Shown here in pieces: positions 1-9,545 of a stretch of DNA of 64,000 nt. Each line of letters opens with the position of its first letter. Position 1 is the stretch's first letter. A program made the position numbers and the translations under genes. This stretch comes from Lonsdalea iberica (GTDB lineage Bacteria; Pseudomonadota; Gammaproteobacteria; Enterobacterales; Enterobacteriaceae): positions 62,001-126,000 of the forward strand of contig NZ_LUTP01000004.1 in NCBI RefSeq assembly GCF_002111585.1, in the 5' to 3' direction. Below the pieces are notes generated by a model. The model worked only from the letters and a program-made list of their open reading frames with translations. It did not search any database and was not told the origin of the DNA.

Positions 1-956
1 ATCTGATCTATGGCTTTAACCAACTACAGCTCTACTTCAACATTCGGCCGAAAGCGGATGCCCCGTGCAGCGTACTGTTGAACAACAACATCAAAAGCCG
101 CATTGAGAACGACTCGTGGATAGACCTGACCCGCACGCGTCACTTCACGATGTTGCCCAACCTGTCGTATTTCATCGGCGCATCGTTCCCTTTCTCCCGG
201 CTGGCGGATTACTCTCAGACGGTAATGTTGCTGCCGGAACGTCCGTCGGATCAGGAGATCAGTACGCTACTCGGCATGGCGGGCCGTTCCGGCGATGCGA
301 CCGGCGTCAGCATCAATCATAACCGGGTCGTATTCGGCGTGCCGAAAGACGGCGTTGAGCGGCATCGGCTGCAAAACAGCGATGTGCTGGCGGTCACGAC
401 GCTATCGCACGGCGGGTTTAACAAGGCGTTGCTGGCGGAGTCTCCCTACCAGACGGACGGTCATGCGCTGGGTGTTAAAACCCCCAGCCTATTTGAGCAA
501 TGGGTCAACTGGCTGACCGGCGACTGGTCCCGTCATCCGATAGACGCCGACCGCTACTTCTCCTCGAATGAGTTCTGGCGCGGCTTTGTCAGCTACCGCT
601 CCCCGTGGAACCCTCAACGCGTGGCAGTGGTCGTGTTGGCGACGAACGATCAGCAGCTACAGCGGCTGCACGGCGACCTGACGTCGGCGCATATCACCGC
701 GGCAGTCCGGGGGGATACCGCCATCATTACCGATGAGAACGGCGTTCGCAGCTTCCGGGTCGGCCCGCAGTTCCCCAGCGGACAAATGCCTTGGTACATG
801 ATGATTATCTGGTATGCCAACCAACATGCCGTCATTCTGGCGTTTGTCGCCTTAATCATGGCGTCGTTAGGCGGAGCGGGCTTGTATCACGTGCTGAAAC
901 GCCGCGCTCATCGCCGTCTGCATCCGCAGGACGCGCGTGACTCAGGCCAGAAATAA
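1..956 (+). CDS. bcsB: Cellulose synthase periplasmic regulatory subunit BcsB, C-terminal part
   Basis: The reading frame is open from the left edge (first full codon at 3), so this is the 3' part of a gene that starts outside the window. BcsB is the periplasmic, membrane-anchored partner of the c-di-GMP-activated cellulose synthase BcsA and guides the nascent glucan across the periplasm. The visible part has BcsB-like carbohydrate-binding and ferredoxin-like sequence (for example MLPNLSYFIGASFPFSRLAD). It ends with one transmembrane helix followed by a basic cytoplasmic tail (KRRAHRRLHPQ), the usual BcsB anchor. bcsC follows 11 bases after the stop, so the genes are in one operon. Confidence 0.93.
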   Translation, partial: LIYGFNQLQLYFNIRPKADAPCSVLLNNNIKSRIENDSWIDLTRTRHFTMLPNLSYFIGASFPFSRLADYSQTVMLLPERPSDQEISTLLGMAGRSGDATGVSINHNRVVFGVPKDGVERHRLQNSDVLAVTTLSHGGFNKALLAESPYQTDGHALGVKTPSLFEQWVNWLTGDWSRHPIDADRYFSSNEFWRGFVSYRSPWNPQRVAVVVLATNDQQLQRLHGDLTSAHITAAVRGDTAIITDENGVRSFRVGPQFPSGQMPWYMMIIWYANQHAVILAFVALIMASLGGAGLYHVLKRRAHRRLHPQDARDSGQK

Positions 957-967
957 TTGAGCGATCT

Positions 968-3900
968 ATGAAAAAGAACACACTAACAGCCGGAATGCTT
1001 CGGTCATTGTGTCTGGTGGGGGCGGCAACCCTGTCCGCGCCAACGCTGGGGGCAGACAATAACAACCCGGCGTTCCAGGCGCTGTTCGACCAGGCGGATT
1101 ATTGGCATCAACGCGCCCACGACGATTTGGCCAAAGGCGCGTTGCAGAAGGTGCTGGCGGTTGACGCCGACAACACCCGCGCGATTTACCTGATGGCGCT
1201 TTATTCTCAACAACGCGGCGACAACGCCGAGGCGACGAAGTGGCGCGCGCGGCTGGTCAGCATTTCGCCGCAGGACCCCCGGTTGCAAGCGCTGGACAAC
1301 TCCCGACGTTGGCAGGATATTCCCCCCGCTCAGCTGGCGCTGGCCCGTCAGCAGGCCCGCAGCGGTAATATCGCCGCGTCGCTGCAAACCTGGCGCAACC
1401 TGTTCGACGGCGGCCAGCCGCCGGCCAACGTTGCAGTCGAATACTACCTGACCATGGCGGGCGACCGCACGCTGTGGCCGCAGGCGGTGGACGGCCTGCG
1501 CCAGTTCACGGCGGCGAATCCGCAGGATACCCAGGCCCGGTTGGCGTTAGGTAAGGCGCTGACCTATCAGGAACCCACCCGGCGGGAAGGACTGCTGCTG
1601 CTGGATGCAATGTCCTCGGGTAACCCCGACGTAGACGGCGCCATGCGTCAGGCCCTGCTATGGATGAGTCCTCAGCCGGATGACGCGCCGCTGTACGACC
1701 ACTACCAACAGCGGCATCCCCAGGATAAAGCGGTCATGGCGCACTACCGCACCCACGTCGGCGGCGAGACTATAGGGAAAGGGTTCGCCGAACTGAACAG
1801 CGGAGATTCGGACGGCGCGCAGCGGGCATTTGAACAAGTACTGCGGGCCGCGCCGCAGGATGCGGATGCGCTGGCCGGTCTCGGTTATATCGCTCAGCGT
1901 CGAGGCGACTATGCCAGCGCCGCCAACTATCTGGAGCAGTCGGCGAAGCAGGGCGGCGAAAATAGCGTCGAACGTCGCCAGCAGGCGGAAGACGCGCGTT
2001 TCTACGCGCAGCTGAGCGTGGCGCAGCAGGCGATGAAAATGGGCAATTCGCCTCAGGCGCTGGCGCTGAGCGAACCGCTGATGCAGGCCGACGGGGAACG
2101 CGGCATTGCCGTTCGTCTGTTCCGGGCTGATGTGCAACGGCGCAGCAATCAGCTGACGCAGGCGGAGCAGAGCTATCGCGATGTGCTGACGCTGGATGCG
2201 AACAACAGCGCGGCAAAGGAAGGACTTTACTATGTGCTTCAACGGCAGAATCGCACTACCGAAGCCGAGGCCCTGCTGGCTGAGCTGCCGGACAGCGTGC
2301 GCCAACGTCTGGCGACGCGCGTGGCGGTGGAGGAAGGCAGCGCGTCGGTGAGACGCGCCGCGGAGCGCGAGCGGGCGGCGGGCCACCCAGCGCAAGCTAT
2401 CGCGCTGTTGCAGCAAGCGGTACCGCGCTGGCCCGCCGACGGCTGGGTGATATACGATCTGGCGCGGCTCTACAAGCAGCAAGGGGACATGACGACAGCT
2501 GCCGATGTGATGCAGCCGCTGTACCGTCCCGGCGCCAGCCCCGAGCAGCTGTTCGCCGGCGCGCTCTTCGCCAGCCAAAACGGCGCCTGGCAGCAAACCG
2601 GGGCGCTGTTGGCTCGCGTACCCGAGCGCCAGCAGACGCCTGATATGCGCGCGCTGGCCCGTCGGGCCAACTTCAATCTACAGATGGAGACGGCGCGAGG
2701 TTATCTTAAAACCGGTTCCAACGTGGCGGCGGCCAACACCCTGAAGGCGCTGGCGGTGAACCCGCCTGCCGATCCGCAGGATGCCGGACAGCTGGCGCAG
2801 GCGTTGGCGGCGGCGGGCGATACCGCCGGTGCCGTCGGCGTCGTGCGCAGCAATATGCAACGCGGGGTTCAGGGCAATGCGGGCGATTATGCGGCGCAGG
2901 TGGCCGTATTGAATCAGGCCGGGTTAAGTCAGGAGGCGCAAGCGTGGCTGAGCAATCCGGAGATGCTGTCCCGCAGCACGCCGGAGCAGTTGGCTGCCTT
3001 GCGCAATGGTGGCGTAATCCAGGAGGCGGATCGCCTGCGTGAAGCCCGACAGTATGCGGCTGCTTACGACACGCTGATCGGCGCGTTGCAGCACGATCCG
3101 CAGAATACGGATTTGATGCTGGCGATGGCGCGGCTCTATCAGTCCGGCAAGATGAATCAGGAAGCGGCAACGGTCTACGACTACCTGACGACGCGCGATA
3201 CCCCCACGCAGGATGCGCGCGTCGGCGCTATCGACGTGGCATTGGCGCAGAACGACGTTTCGAAAGCCAGCACGCTGGCCGCCGGCCTGAACGACAAACA
3301 GACGCCCGAACGCCTGCTGCTGCTGGCGCGCGTGGCGGACGCGAAAGGCGACAAAGCGCAGGCGCTGGCCTATCTGCGTACGGCCCGTGGGAAAATGATT
3401 GGGCTGCAGGGCGCGGAGTCCGGCAGCCTGCCGGTGATTGGCGGACTGGCGCTGGCGGACAATCCGTTCATCAACCGGGCAACGGAAAGCACGCGTCGTT
3501 CTCCGTCGACCTACGGCAGCGCGATGCCGTGGCAGCAGCGCGACGAGACTACCGACTATCGCGCTGTGAGCGGACAACGCCTCGACGGGTCGCCGGGGGG
3601 CACGACGGCCTCTGCGCAGAACGGCACTTTCCGCCAGATTAACCAGATGATGGATACGCTGGAGAGTGACACCGGCACCTGGGTTCAGACCGGGGTGCAG
3701 GTGCGTGGTCGGGACGGCGAGTCCGGCCTTAGCAAGTTGACCGAGGCGAAAGCACCGTTGACGTGGTCCAGCGCGCCGTTGGGCGAGGATCGATTCAACT
3801 TTACCGTTACCCCCGTGACGCTGAGCGCGGGAAGCGCCGAAGACACCACCAGCCGTCGCTTCGGGTTGGGAGCGATCCAGCAATCTAACAAGGCACAGGC

Positions 3901-4807
3901 CGAATCTACCTCGGACAGCTTCAACCTCGACGAGATCACGGCGGACTCTCCCGGTGCGCAGAACGCCACCGGCGTGGAGCTCAATCTGGCGTTGACCGGT
4001 AAACAGTACAAGGTGGATATCGGTTCGACCCCGCTGGGGCAGGATCTCAGCACGCTGGTGGGGGGCGTTCAGTGGTCGCCGAAACTGACCGACTTCCTGA
4101 CGCTGGTGCTGACCGGCGAGCGTCGAGCGGTCACCGACAGCCTGCTTTCCTACGTCGGCGCGCGCGACGCCTATAGCGGCGAGAAGTGGGGCCGCGTGAC
4201 CAAGAACGGCGGAACGGCGCTGCTGAGCTATGACGACGGCGACGCCGGTTTCTATGGCGGCGCAGGCGCCTACAGCTATTTGGGCGAGAACGTGAAGAGC
4301 AACAAAAGTCTGGTGGCGAATGCCGGGGCTTACGTGCGTCCCTATCATGATAGCGAGCGTGAACTGAAGACCGGCATCAGCATGTCGTGGATGGACTTCT
4401 CCCGCAACCTGAGCTACTACAGCTACGGGCAGGGCGGTTATTTCAGTCCGCAGAACTTCGTCTCGGTTTCTTTCCCTATCGACTACACCCAGAAATACGA
4501 CGATCTGAGCGTGAAGATCGGCGGCGCGCTGGGCTATCAGTCCTACTCGCAGGATCGCAGCGCCTACTATCCGAACAACCCGGAGTGGCAGCAATTGTTG
4601 GAAACGGCGGCGGCGAAAGGCCTGACTCAGGAAGCCTACTACCCCGGCACCAGTAAAAACGGCATCGGCTACAACTTGCACGCCGGGGCTGACTATAAGA
4701 TCAATCGCAACGTCACCATTGGCGGTCAACTCGGTTACGACACCTTCGGTGACTATAACGAAAGCAACGCGCAACTCTATTTCCGCTACAGGCTTGGAGG
4801 CGAATAA
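968..4807 (+). CDS. bcsC: Cellulose export outer-membrane protein BcsC
   Basis: A protein of 1279 residues, in the usual size range for BcsC. It has an N-terminal signal peptide ending near ALGAD-type sequence (APTLGAD). A long alpha-helical region rich in TPR-like repeats (such as AEQSYRDVLTLDANNSAAKE) fills about the first 800 residues. The last 350 or so residues are a beta-barrel domain rich in Gly, Tyr and Ser, ending in the aromatic strand LYFRYRLGGE. The TPR part lies in the periplasm and is thought to scaffold the synthase with peptidoglycan; the barrel exports cellulose. It sits between bcsB and bcsD, two bases from bcsD, so translation is probably coupled. No frame interruption was seen. 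Confidence 0.95.
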   Translation: MKKNTLTAGMLRSLCLVGAATLSAPTLGADNNNPAFQALFDQADYWHQRAHDDLAKGALQKVLAVDADNTRAIYLMALYSQQRGDNAEATKWRARLVSISPQDPRLQALDNSRRWQDIPPAQLALARQQARSGNIAASLQTWRNLFDGGQPPANVAVEYYLTMAGDRTLWPQAVDGLRQFTAANPQDTQARLALGKALTYQEPTRREGLLLLDAMSSGNPDVDGAMRQALLWMSPQPDDAPLYDHYQQRHPQDKAVMAHYRTHVGGETIGKGFAELNSGDSDGAQRAFEQVLRAAPQDADALAGLGYIAQRRGDYASAANYLEQSAKQGGENSVERRQQAEDARFYAQLSVAQQAMKMGNSPQALALSEPLMQADGERGIAVRLFRADVQRRSNQLTQAEQSYRDVLTLDANNSAAKEGLYYVLQRQNRTTEAEALLAELPDSVRQRLATRVAVEEGSASVRRAAERERAAGHPAQAIALLQQAVPRWPADGWVIYDLARLYKQQGDMTTAADVMQPLYRPGASPEQLFAGALFASQNGAWQQTGALLARVPERQQTPDMRALARRANFNLQMETARGYLKTGSNVAAANTLKALAVNPPADPQDAGQLAQALAAAGDTAGAVGVVRSNMQRGVQGNAGDYAAQVAVLNQAGLSQEAQAWLSNPEMLSRSTPEQLAALRNGGVIQEADRLREARQYAAAYDTLIGALQHDPQNTDLMLAMARLYQSGKMNQEAATVYDYLTTRDTPTQDARVGAIDVALAQNDVSKASTLAAGLNDKQTPERLLLLARVADAKGDKAQALAYLRTARGKMIGLQGAESGSLPVIGGLALADNPFINRATESTRRSPSTYGSAMPWQQRDETTDYRAVSGQRLDGSPGGTTASAQNGTFRQINQMMDTLESDTGTWVQTGVQVRGRDGESGLSKLTEAKAPLTWSSAPLGEDRFNFTVTPVTLSAGSAEDTTSRRFGLGAIQQSNKAQAESTSDSFNLDEITADSPGAQNATGVELNLALTGKQYKVDIGSTPLGQDLSTLVGGVQWSPKLTDFLTLVLTGERRAVTDSLLSYVGARDAYSGEKWGRVTKNGGTALLSYDDGDAGFYGGAGAYSYLGENVKSNKSLVANAGAYVRPYHDSERELKTGISMSWMDFSRNLSYYSYGQGGYFSPQNFVSVSFPIDYTQKYDDLSVKIGGALGYQSYSQDRSAYYPNNPEWQQLLETAAAKGLTQEAYYPGTSKNGIGYNLHAGADYKINRNVTIGGQLGYDTFGDYNESNAQLYFRYRLGGE

Positions 4808-4809
4808 GC

Positions 4810-5280
4810 ATGAGTGAATGGCAGCAAACGACCTTGCAGTATTATCGCCAGCAGCAGTGCCCGCCGGGCTGGTTTGATCTTCTGGGGATCATCATTGAAA
4901 ATATGATGAACAACGTCGGCGAAAGCGAAGGTCAGACCTTCCTCCAGCAAATGGGCGAGGCGCTCGCGAAACGGTATCCCTTACCGGCGGCGTTGACCGT
5001 GGCAGACCTTGAGCGGGAGATCAATGCGGTGCTGGCCGTGTTTGACTGGGGCTATGTCGACGTGCTGCCGGGCGAAGCGTCGCTGGAGATCCTCCATCTG
5101 GCACTGCCGGCCGGTGAGGGTGCGCTGAGCAAGGCGCGCTGGCTGATGGCGATCAAGGCGGTGTTGCAGGGGATGTATGCTCACTGGCTCAAAGAGCAGG
5201 GCGGCGGCCCCCATGTGCCGCTGGTCGGTGAAGCCACCGAGGGTGAGACGGCGCTGAGATTCCGTTATCAACATAATTAG
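4810..5280 (+). CDS. bcsD: Cellulose synthase operon protein BcsD
   Basis: A soluble protein of 156 residues without a signal peptide or membrane segment, matching the BcsD/AcsD family in size and style (start [20 protein letters not shown], then a helical body). In Komagataeibacter, BcsD forms a periplasmic octamer that helps bundle glucan chains into crystalline microfibrils. Its presence marks a type I bcs operon, unlike E. coli K-12. The start at 4810 is two bases after the bcsC stop, and bcsZ begins 10 bases downstream, so it is in the middle of a tight operon. The family assignment rests on remembered similarity plus location. Confidence 0.88.
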   Translation: MSEWQQTTLQYYRQQQCPPGWFDLLGIIIENMMNNVGESEGQTFLQQMGEALAKRYPLPAALTVADLEREINAVLAVFDWGYVDVLPGEASLEILHLALPAGEGALSKARWLMAIKAVLQGMYAHWLKEQGGGPHVPLVGEATEGETALRFRYQHN

Positions 5281-5290
5281 AGAGGAAAGC

Positions 5291-6304
5291 ATGATAAAGC
5301 CATTGCGGCACTGGACTATGGTCTTGCTCATGGCGTTATGCAGCACGAGTGCGATAGCGGCAGATCAGGGATGGGATAGCTATAAAAGCCGTTTTTTGAC
5401 GGTGGACGGGCGAATTCAGGACACCGGCAACAACAACGTCAGCCATACGGAAGGGCAAGGTTTCGCCATGTTGCTAGCGGTGCATTATGATGACCGGAGC
5501 ACCTTCGACCGCCTATGGTCATGGACGCAGTCCCATCTTAAAAATCAACAGAACGGCCTGTTCTACTGGCGCTATACCCCGACGGCGGCCGACCCGGTAG
5601 CCGACAAAAATAATGCCTCCGACGGCGACGTCATGATTGCCTGGGCCTTGTTGAAGGCCGGTGAGAAATGGCGCAACGAGCCATATCTTCAGGCATCGGA
5701 CCGCCTGCAAAAAGAGATCATCGCGCACAACGTGACGCAATATGCCGGTCACACGGTGATGTTGCCGGGCGCGAACGGTTTCAACAAAGGCACTTACCTC
5801 GTCCTTAATCCTTCTTATTTTATCTTCCCCGCATGGGAGGATTTCTCCAAACGAAGCCGCCTGCCGGTATGGCATCAGTTGATTGAAGACGGGATGGTAT
5901 TGCTGAGTAGAACGCGGTTTGGCGATACCAACCTGCCGTCCGACTGGGTGGCGCTGAACGCCGATGGCACCACCGCCCCGGCCATGAGCTGGCCGTCGCG
6001 CTTCAGCTATGACGCTATCCGTATCCCGCTGTACGTTTACTGGTATGACCGTGAAAGTCCGGAGCTGAGTGCGTTCCGTCTCTACTGGCATGGCTTTCCG
6101 CGTCTGCGTACGCCAGCGTGGGTCGACGTATTGAATAACCATACCGCGCCCTACATGATGAACGGCGGCCTGCTGGCGGTGCGGGATTTGGCGATGGGCG
6201 ACAGCCATCAGGTCAATGATGCCATCAGCCCGGAAGAGGACTACTACTCCGCCAGCCTGCATCTTCTGGCCAATTTGGCGCGGGTCACCGCCGACGCCCG
6301 TTAA
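5291..6304 (+). CDS. bcsZ: Endo-1,4-beta-glucanase BcsZ (GH8)
   Basis: A secreted glycoside hydrolase family 8 enzyme of 337 residues that cuts beta-1,4-glucan in the periplasm and is needed for normal cellulose output. The signal peptide ends at about SAIAADQGW. The motif [13 protein letters not shown] near residue 52 carries the conserved GH8 catalytic-acid glutamate. [18 protein letters not shown] near residue 107 is the second conserved GH8 block, with the substrate-contacting Asp pair. [15 protein letters not shown] is the third GH8 block. An AGAGGA ribosome site precedes the ATG. It is the last gene of the bcsBCDZ run; about 200 bases separate it from the HmsP-like gene. Confidence 0.94.
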   Translation: MIKPLRHWTMVLLMALCSTSAIAADQGWDSYKSRFLTVDGRIQDTGNNNVSHTEGQGFAMLLAVHYDDRSTFDRLWSWTQSHLKNQQNGLFYWRYTPTAADPVADKNNASDGDVMIAWALLKAGEKWRNEPYLQASDRLQKEIIAHNVTQYAGHTVMLPGANGFNKGTYLVLNPSYFIFPAWEDFSKRSRLPVWHQLIEDGMVLLSRTRFGDTNLPSDWVALNADGTTAPAMSWPSRFSYDAIRIPLYVYWYDRESPELSAFRLYWHGFPRLRTPAWVDVLNNHTAPYMMNGGLLAVRDLAMGDSHQVNDAISPEEDYYSASLHLLANLARVTADAR

Positions 6305-6513
6305 CCTCAACAGGCGTAGCCGCATTCCGGTTGCGCCGACATAAGACTGATAAGAGCGCCCTTTTTCTGATGTCTGGCCACTGACGGAACTACTTTCCTC
6401 AGAAAAATCCTTAAACCTTTTAACAGACTTCCCTTTGCATCCTATAAACTTGGCGCTCGAGATATACTGTACGGCTGTTTTTCCCCGTACGTCGGGGTTT
6501 TGGGAGAATAGGT

Positions 6514-7686
6514 TTGCACGTTCGTCGTTCACTAACTATCAAACAGATGACGGTGATTTCGGCAGTGTCGGTCACCGCCGTCTGCCTGTTTATCGTGATC
6601 CAGCTGTTCCATTTCGTGCATCAGCGACGGGATGATTACGTGCGCCAGCTGGAACATGTTGCCTATTCTGTGCGAACGCCCCTAACCAATGCCGTCTTGC
6701 AGGGCGATGTGGTCGAGGCCGACGGCCTGCTAAACAACCTACTCCCGGTCGGCTTCCTGAGCCGGGCCTATCTGGTGCTGCCCGGCGAGCTGCACACGCT
6801 GCACGCCAACTTCCCGTCCGAGCGGCCTTTGCCGCGTTGGATCGCACGGACGTTTGACCTGCCGATAGAAGTCTCGATCCCGTTATATTCCTTGCCGCAG
6901 GTGCCGGGTTCGACGCCGCTGGCGCATCTGGTGTTGCAGGCGGACTCGTACCGAATGTTTCAGTTCATCGTCAGCACCTTTTCGACCCTGCTGGTCACCT
7001 ATCTGCTGCTGGCGCTGATCCTCTCGGTGGGCATCACCTGGTGCGTGAAACACCGCGTCGTCAACCCACTGCGATTAATCATCAAGGAAGTGCAGGACGT
7101 ACCCTGCGAGTCTCTGCCTGACTGTCCGCTGACGATGCCGGAGCGGCACATCGACGATGAGCTGGGCATGCTGGTTCGTAGCTATAACCGAAATTTGCGG
7201 CGGTGGAAGTCGCACCGGCGCGTGGGAGAAGGGGGGCTGGCAGACAAAGCGATGTTTATCAATGCTTTATCCCGCCAACGAGAACCGTTCTGTCTGTGCG
7301 TGGTGGGGCTGGAAGCGGATACGCCCTTGGGACAAAACGATCTACAGCCCACGCTCGCGGCGCTTCGGTCCGTCATCGGCGAGTCCGGTTTGCTGGCTCG
7401 GCTCGATAACGACGAATATGCGATGTTGGGCTCAGTTCCGGCAGGAGCCGATGTTGCTCAGGTGTGGGGACATCAAGCTCTTGCTCGACTGCGTGAAAGC
7501 GGATTGCATGAAGGCGTGCATGTCAGTATCGGTCTGCTGGCGGTGCTAGACGAGGCGGCGCAGACGGAGGCTAATGCCGCCGGGCAGTGGCTGGCGCAGG
7601 CCCGCCTGGCGATGGAGCAGGCGCGAGGCGCGGGTGGCGATGCCGTCCTCTCTCTCGTCGCCTCCCAGCTTGCTCCCCACTCTTAA
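6514..7686 (+). CDS. HmsP/PdeK-like membrane protein lacking the EAL domain
   Basis: At this position E. coli has yhjK/pdeK, a membrane GGDEF-EAL protein of about 650 residues. This one has only 390. It starts with TTG behind GGGAG. A TM helix lies near residues 12-32, then a periplasmic domain with HmsP-like sequence (ANFPSERPLPRW), a second TM near 150-175, a HAMP-like segment, and a degenerate GGDEF domain. The position of the GGDEF motif reads ARLDNDEYAML, so cyclase activity is not expected. The frame stops where the GGDEF domain ends, and only about 300 AT-rich bases remain before dctA, too few to encode an EAL domain in any frame. It is probably a non-catalytic remnant or a c-di-GMP-locus regulator. 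Confidence 0.82.
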   Translation: MHVRRSLTIKQMTVISAVSVTAVCLFIVIQLFHFVHQRRDDYVRQLEHVAYSVRTPLTNAVLQGDVVEADGLLNNLLPVGFLSRAYLVLPGELHTLHANFPSERPLPRWIARTFDLPIEVSIPLYSLPQVPGSTPLAHLVLQADSYRMFQFIVSTFSTLLVTYLLLALILSVGITWCVKHRVVNPLRLIIKEVQDVPCESLPDCPLTMPERHIDDELGMLVRSYNRNLRRWKSHRRVGEGGLADKAMFINALSRQREPFCLCVVGLEADTPLGQNDLQPTLAALRSVIGESGLLARLDNDEYAMLGSVPAGADVAQVWGHQALARLRESGLHEGVHVSIGLLAVLDEAAQTEANAAGQWLAQARLAMEQARGAGGDAVLSLVASQLAPHS

Positions 7687-7711
7687 CAGCGACGCCGCTG
7701 CTAAGAGTGGG
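7676..7711 (+). terminator. Strong hairpin overlapping the stop of the HmsP-like gene
   Basis: Arms 7676-7691 and 7696-7711 are 16 bases long with one mismatch and a four-base loop. The TAA stop at 7684-7686 lies inside the left arm. No clean U-tract follows (CGACAATGCTC), so it may stabilise the mRNA end or work as an imperfect terminator between this gene and dctA. Confidence 0.65.
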
Positions 7712-7985
7712 CGACAATGCTCTAATTTAAATTATTTAATAAATAACAGAGTGTTAGATCGCTCCCCATCCTCTCCCCCGCTGACATTGTTATCGGGCTG
7801 TTTCCGCACTATTTTTACTCACAACCTATTGATGCGATTCAGCTCCTAACTCTCACCTTTTAGTCACAAACTTAAGTTATAAAAGATATCTGAACTGTTA
7901 ATGCGATGTTACTTTTTGCGCAATCGCAGGTGGCGGTGTCATGCCGTTTTCGTCCACGTGTGCACTCCTACCCAAGGACATAATG
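7712..7985 (+). promoter_or_regulatory. AT-rich dctA upstream region
   Basis: An intergenic stretch of about 275 bases with no credible gene. It is clearly richer in A and T than its surroundings and should hold the dctA promoter. A ribosome site AAGGA is visible at 7974-7978, seven bases before the ATG. I looked for a CRP or DcuR-type operator and found no match good enough to claim. Confidence 0.5.
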
Positions 7986-9278
7986 ATGAAAACATCAATC
8001 TTCAAAAGTCTGTATTTTCAAGTGATTGTGGCAATTACCATCGGGGTTCTACTGGGGCATTTTTATCCATCTATCGGCGAGCAAATGAAACCGTTTGGTG
8101 ATGGTTTCGTTAAATTAATTAAGATGATCATCGCGCCGGTGATCTTCTGTACGGTCGTGACGGGCATCGCCGGCATGGAGAGTATGAAAGCGGTGGGCCG
8201 GACCGGCGCCGTTGCCCTGCTGTACTTCGAAGTAGTGAGTACGATCGCGTTGCTTATCGGGCTGGTCGTCGTCAATCTGATGCAGCCGGGCGCGGGGATG
8301 AACGTCGATCCCACCACGCTCGATGCGTCGTTGGTTTCCAACTACGCCAGCCAGGCCGCGGAACAGGGCGTCATTCCGTTCCTGCTGGACATTATCCCCG
8401 CCAGCGTCATCGGCGCGTTCGCCAGCGGCAACATCCTGCAGGTGCTGCTGTTCGCCGTGATGTTTGGCTTTGCGCTGCACCGCTTGGGCGCGAAAGGGAA
8501 AATCGTTTTTGATGTGATCGAAAGCTTTTCCAAAGTCATCTTCGGCATCATCAACATGATCATGCGCCTGGCGCCGTTGGGCGCGTTCGGGGCGATGGCG
8601 TTTACGATCGGTAAATACGGCGTCGGCTCGCTGGTGCAGTTGGGACAATTGCTGGTCTGCTTTTACGTCACCTGCCTGCTGTTTGTCATTCTGGTGCTGG
8701 GGTCCATCGCCCGCGCGACCGGCTTCAGCATCTTCAAGTTCATTCGGTACATTAAGGAAGAGCTGCTGATTGTGTTGGGGACTTCCTCTTCCGAATCGGT
8801 TCTGCCGCGGATGCTGGAAAAAATGGAGAAGGCAGGCTGTAAGAAGTCGGTCGTGGGGCTGGTGATCCCGACCGGATACTCCTTCAATCTGGACGGCACC
8901 TCTATTTACCTGACGATGGCGGCGGTGTTTATTGCGCAAGCAACCAACAGTCACATGGATATCTGGCATCAAATCACGTTGCTGGTGGTGTTGCTGCTGT
9001 CCTCGAAAGGGGCGGCGGGCGTCACCGGCAGCGGATTCATCGTTCTGGCTGCCACCATCTCCGCCGTTGGCCATCTGCCGCTTGCCGGGTTGGCGCTGAT
9101 TCTTGGGATCGACCGCTTTATGTCGGAAGCCCGCGCGCTGACCAACCTTGTCGGTAACGGCGTCGCGACAATCTTCGTCGCCAAGTGGGTCGGCCAGTTG
9201 GATGAAAAGCAGCTGAATGCGGCGCTGGAAAAACATAAACCCGCCAAACCAGAGTCCACTTCCCCGCGTATTTCCTGA
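7986..9278 (+). CDS. dctA: C4-dicarboxylate:H+ symporter DctA
   Basis: DctA is the aerobic inner-membrane uptake carrier for succinate, fumarate and malate (DAACS family). The 430-residue product is near-identical to E. coli DctA over long stretches, including [20 protein letters not shown]. The substrate/ion-binding signatures are present: the serine-rich hairpin [31 protein letters not shown], and [14 protein letters not shown] chose the start at 7986 (MKTSIFK) because it matches the family N-terminus and follows AAGGA at 7974-7978; an ATG at 7983 and a far-upstream ATG at 7941 are less likely. The gene order HmsP-like, dctA, yhjJ matches E. coli. Confidence 0.96.
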   Translation: MKTSIFKSLYFQVIVAITIGVLLGHFYPSIGEQMKPFGDGFVKLIKMIIAPVIFCTVVTGIAGMESMKAVGRTGAVALLYFEVVSTIALLIGLVVVNLMQPGAGMNVDPTTLDASLVSNYASQAAEQGVIPFLLDIIPASVIGAFASGNILQVLLFAVMFGFALHRLGAKGKIVFDVIESFSKVIFGIINMIMRLAPLGAFGAMAFTIGKYGVGSLVQLGQLLVCFYVTCLLFVILVLGSIARATGFSIFKFIRYIKEELLIVLGTSSSESVLPRMLEKMEKAGCKKSVVGLVIPTGYSFNLDGTSIYLTMAAVFIAQATNSHMDIWHQITLLVVLLLSSKGAAGVTGSGFIVLAATISAVGHLPLAGLALILGIDRFMSEARALTNLVGNGVATIFVAKWVGQLDEKQLNAALEKHKPAKPESTSPRIS

Positions 9279-9545
9279 CGCTATTTGCCTTTCTGCCCTC
9301 GGCTCGCAGCGGAGATAAACGCTGCGGGCCGCTGTTTATCTGAAGCGCCAAAATTCAGCATTTTCCACTTTTTTCGGTATTTTTCGCCCTATTGAGTGAC
9401 ATCGACGAAAGCGTGCGGTCCAACCCAATGGTACACTGCGCCTCTGTTTTTTGTGAGGTGAGTATACAGTGTGGTGACCGCACGACCGTCACCATAATCC
9501 ATAAAATGCACGTCTTCAGAGAGTGATGAAAAAGCAGGGGTTCAC

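Noticed and set aside
2924-4774. 616-codon open frame on the minus strand inside bcsC
   Set aside because: It is a shadow of the high-GC bcsC coding sequence; the product lacks family features and bcsC is clearly the real gene.
5519-6532. 337-codon minus-strand frame across bcsZ
   Set aside because: Shadow frame; the bcsZ reading has a signal peptide and GH8 motifs.
8115-9236. 373-codon open frame opposite dctA
   Set aside because: Its translation is dominated by His, Gln, Arg and Asp, the normal result of reading a membrane-protein gene backwards; dctA is unambiguous.
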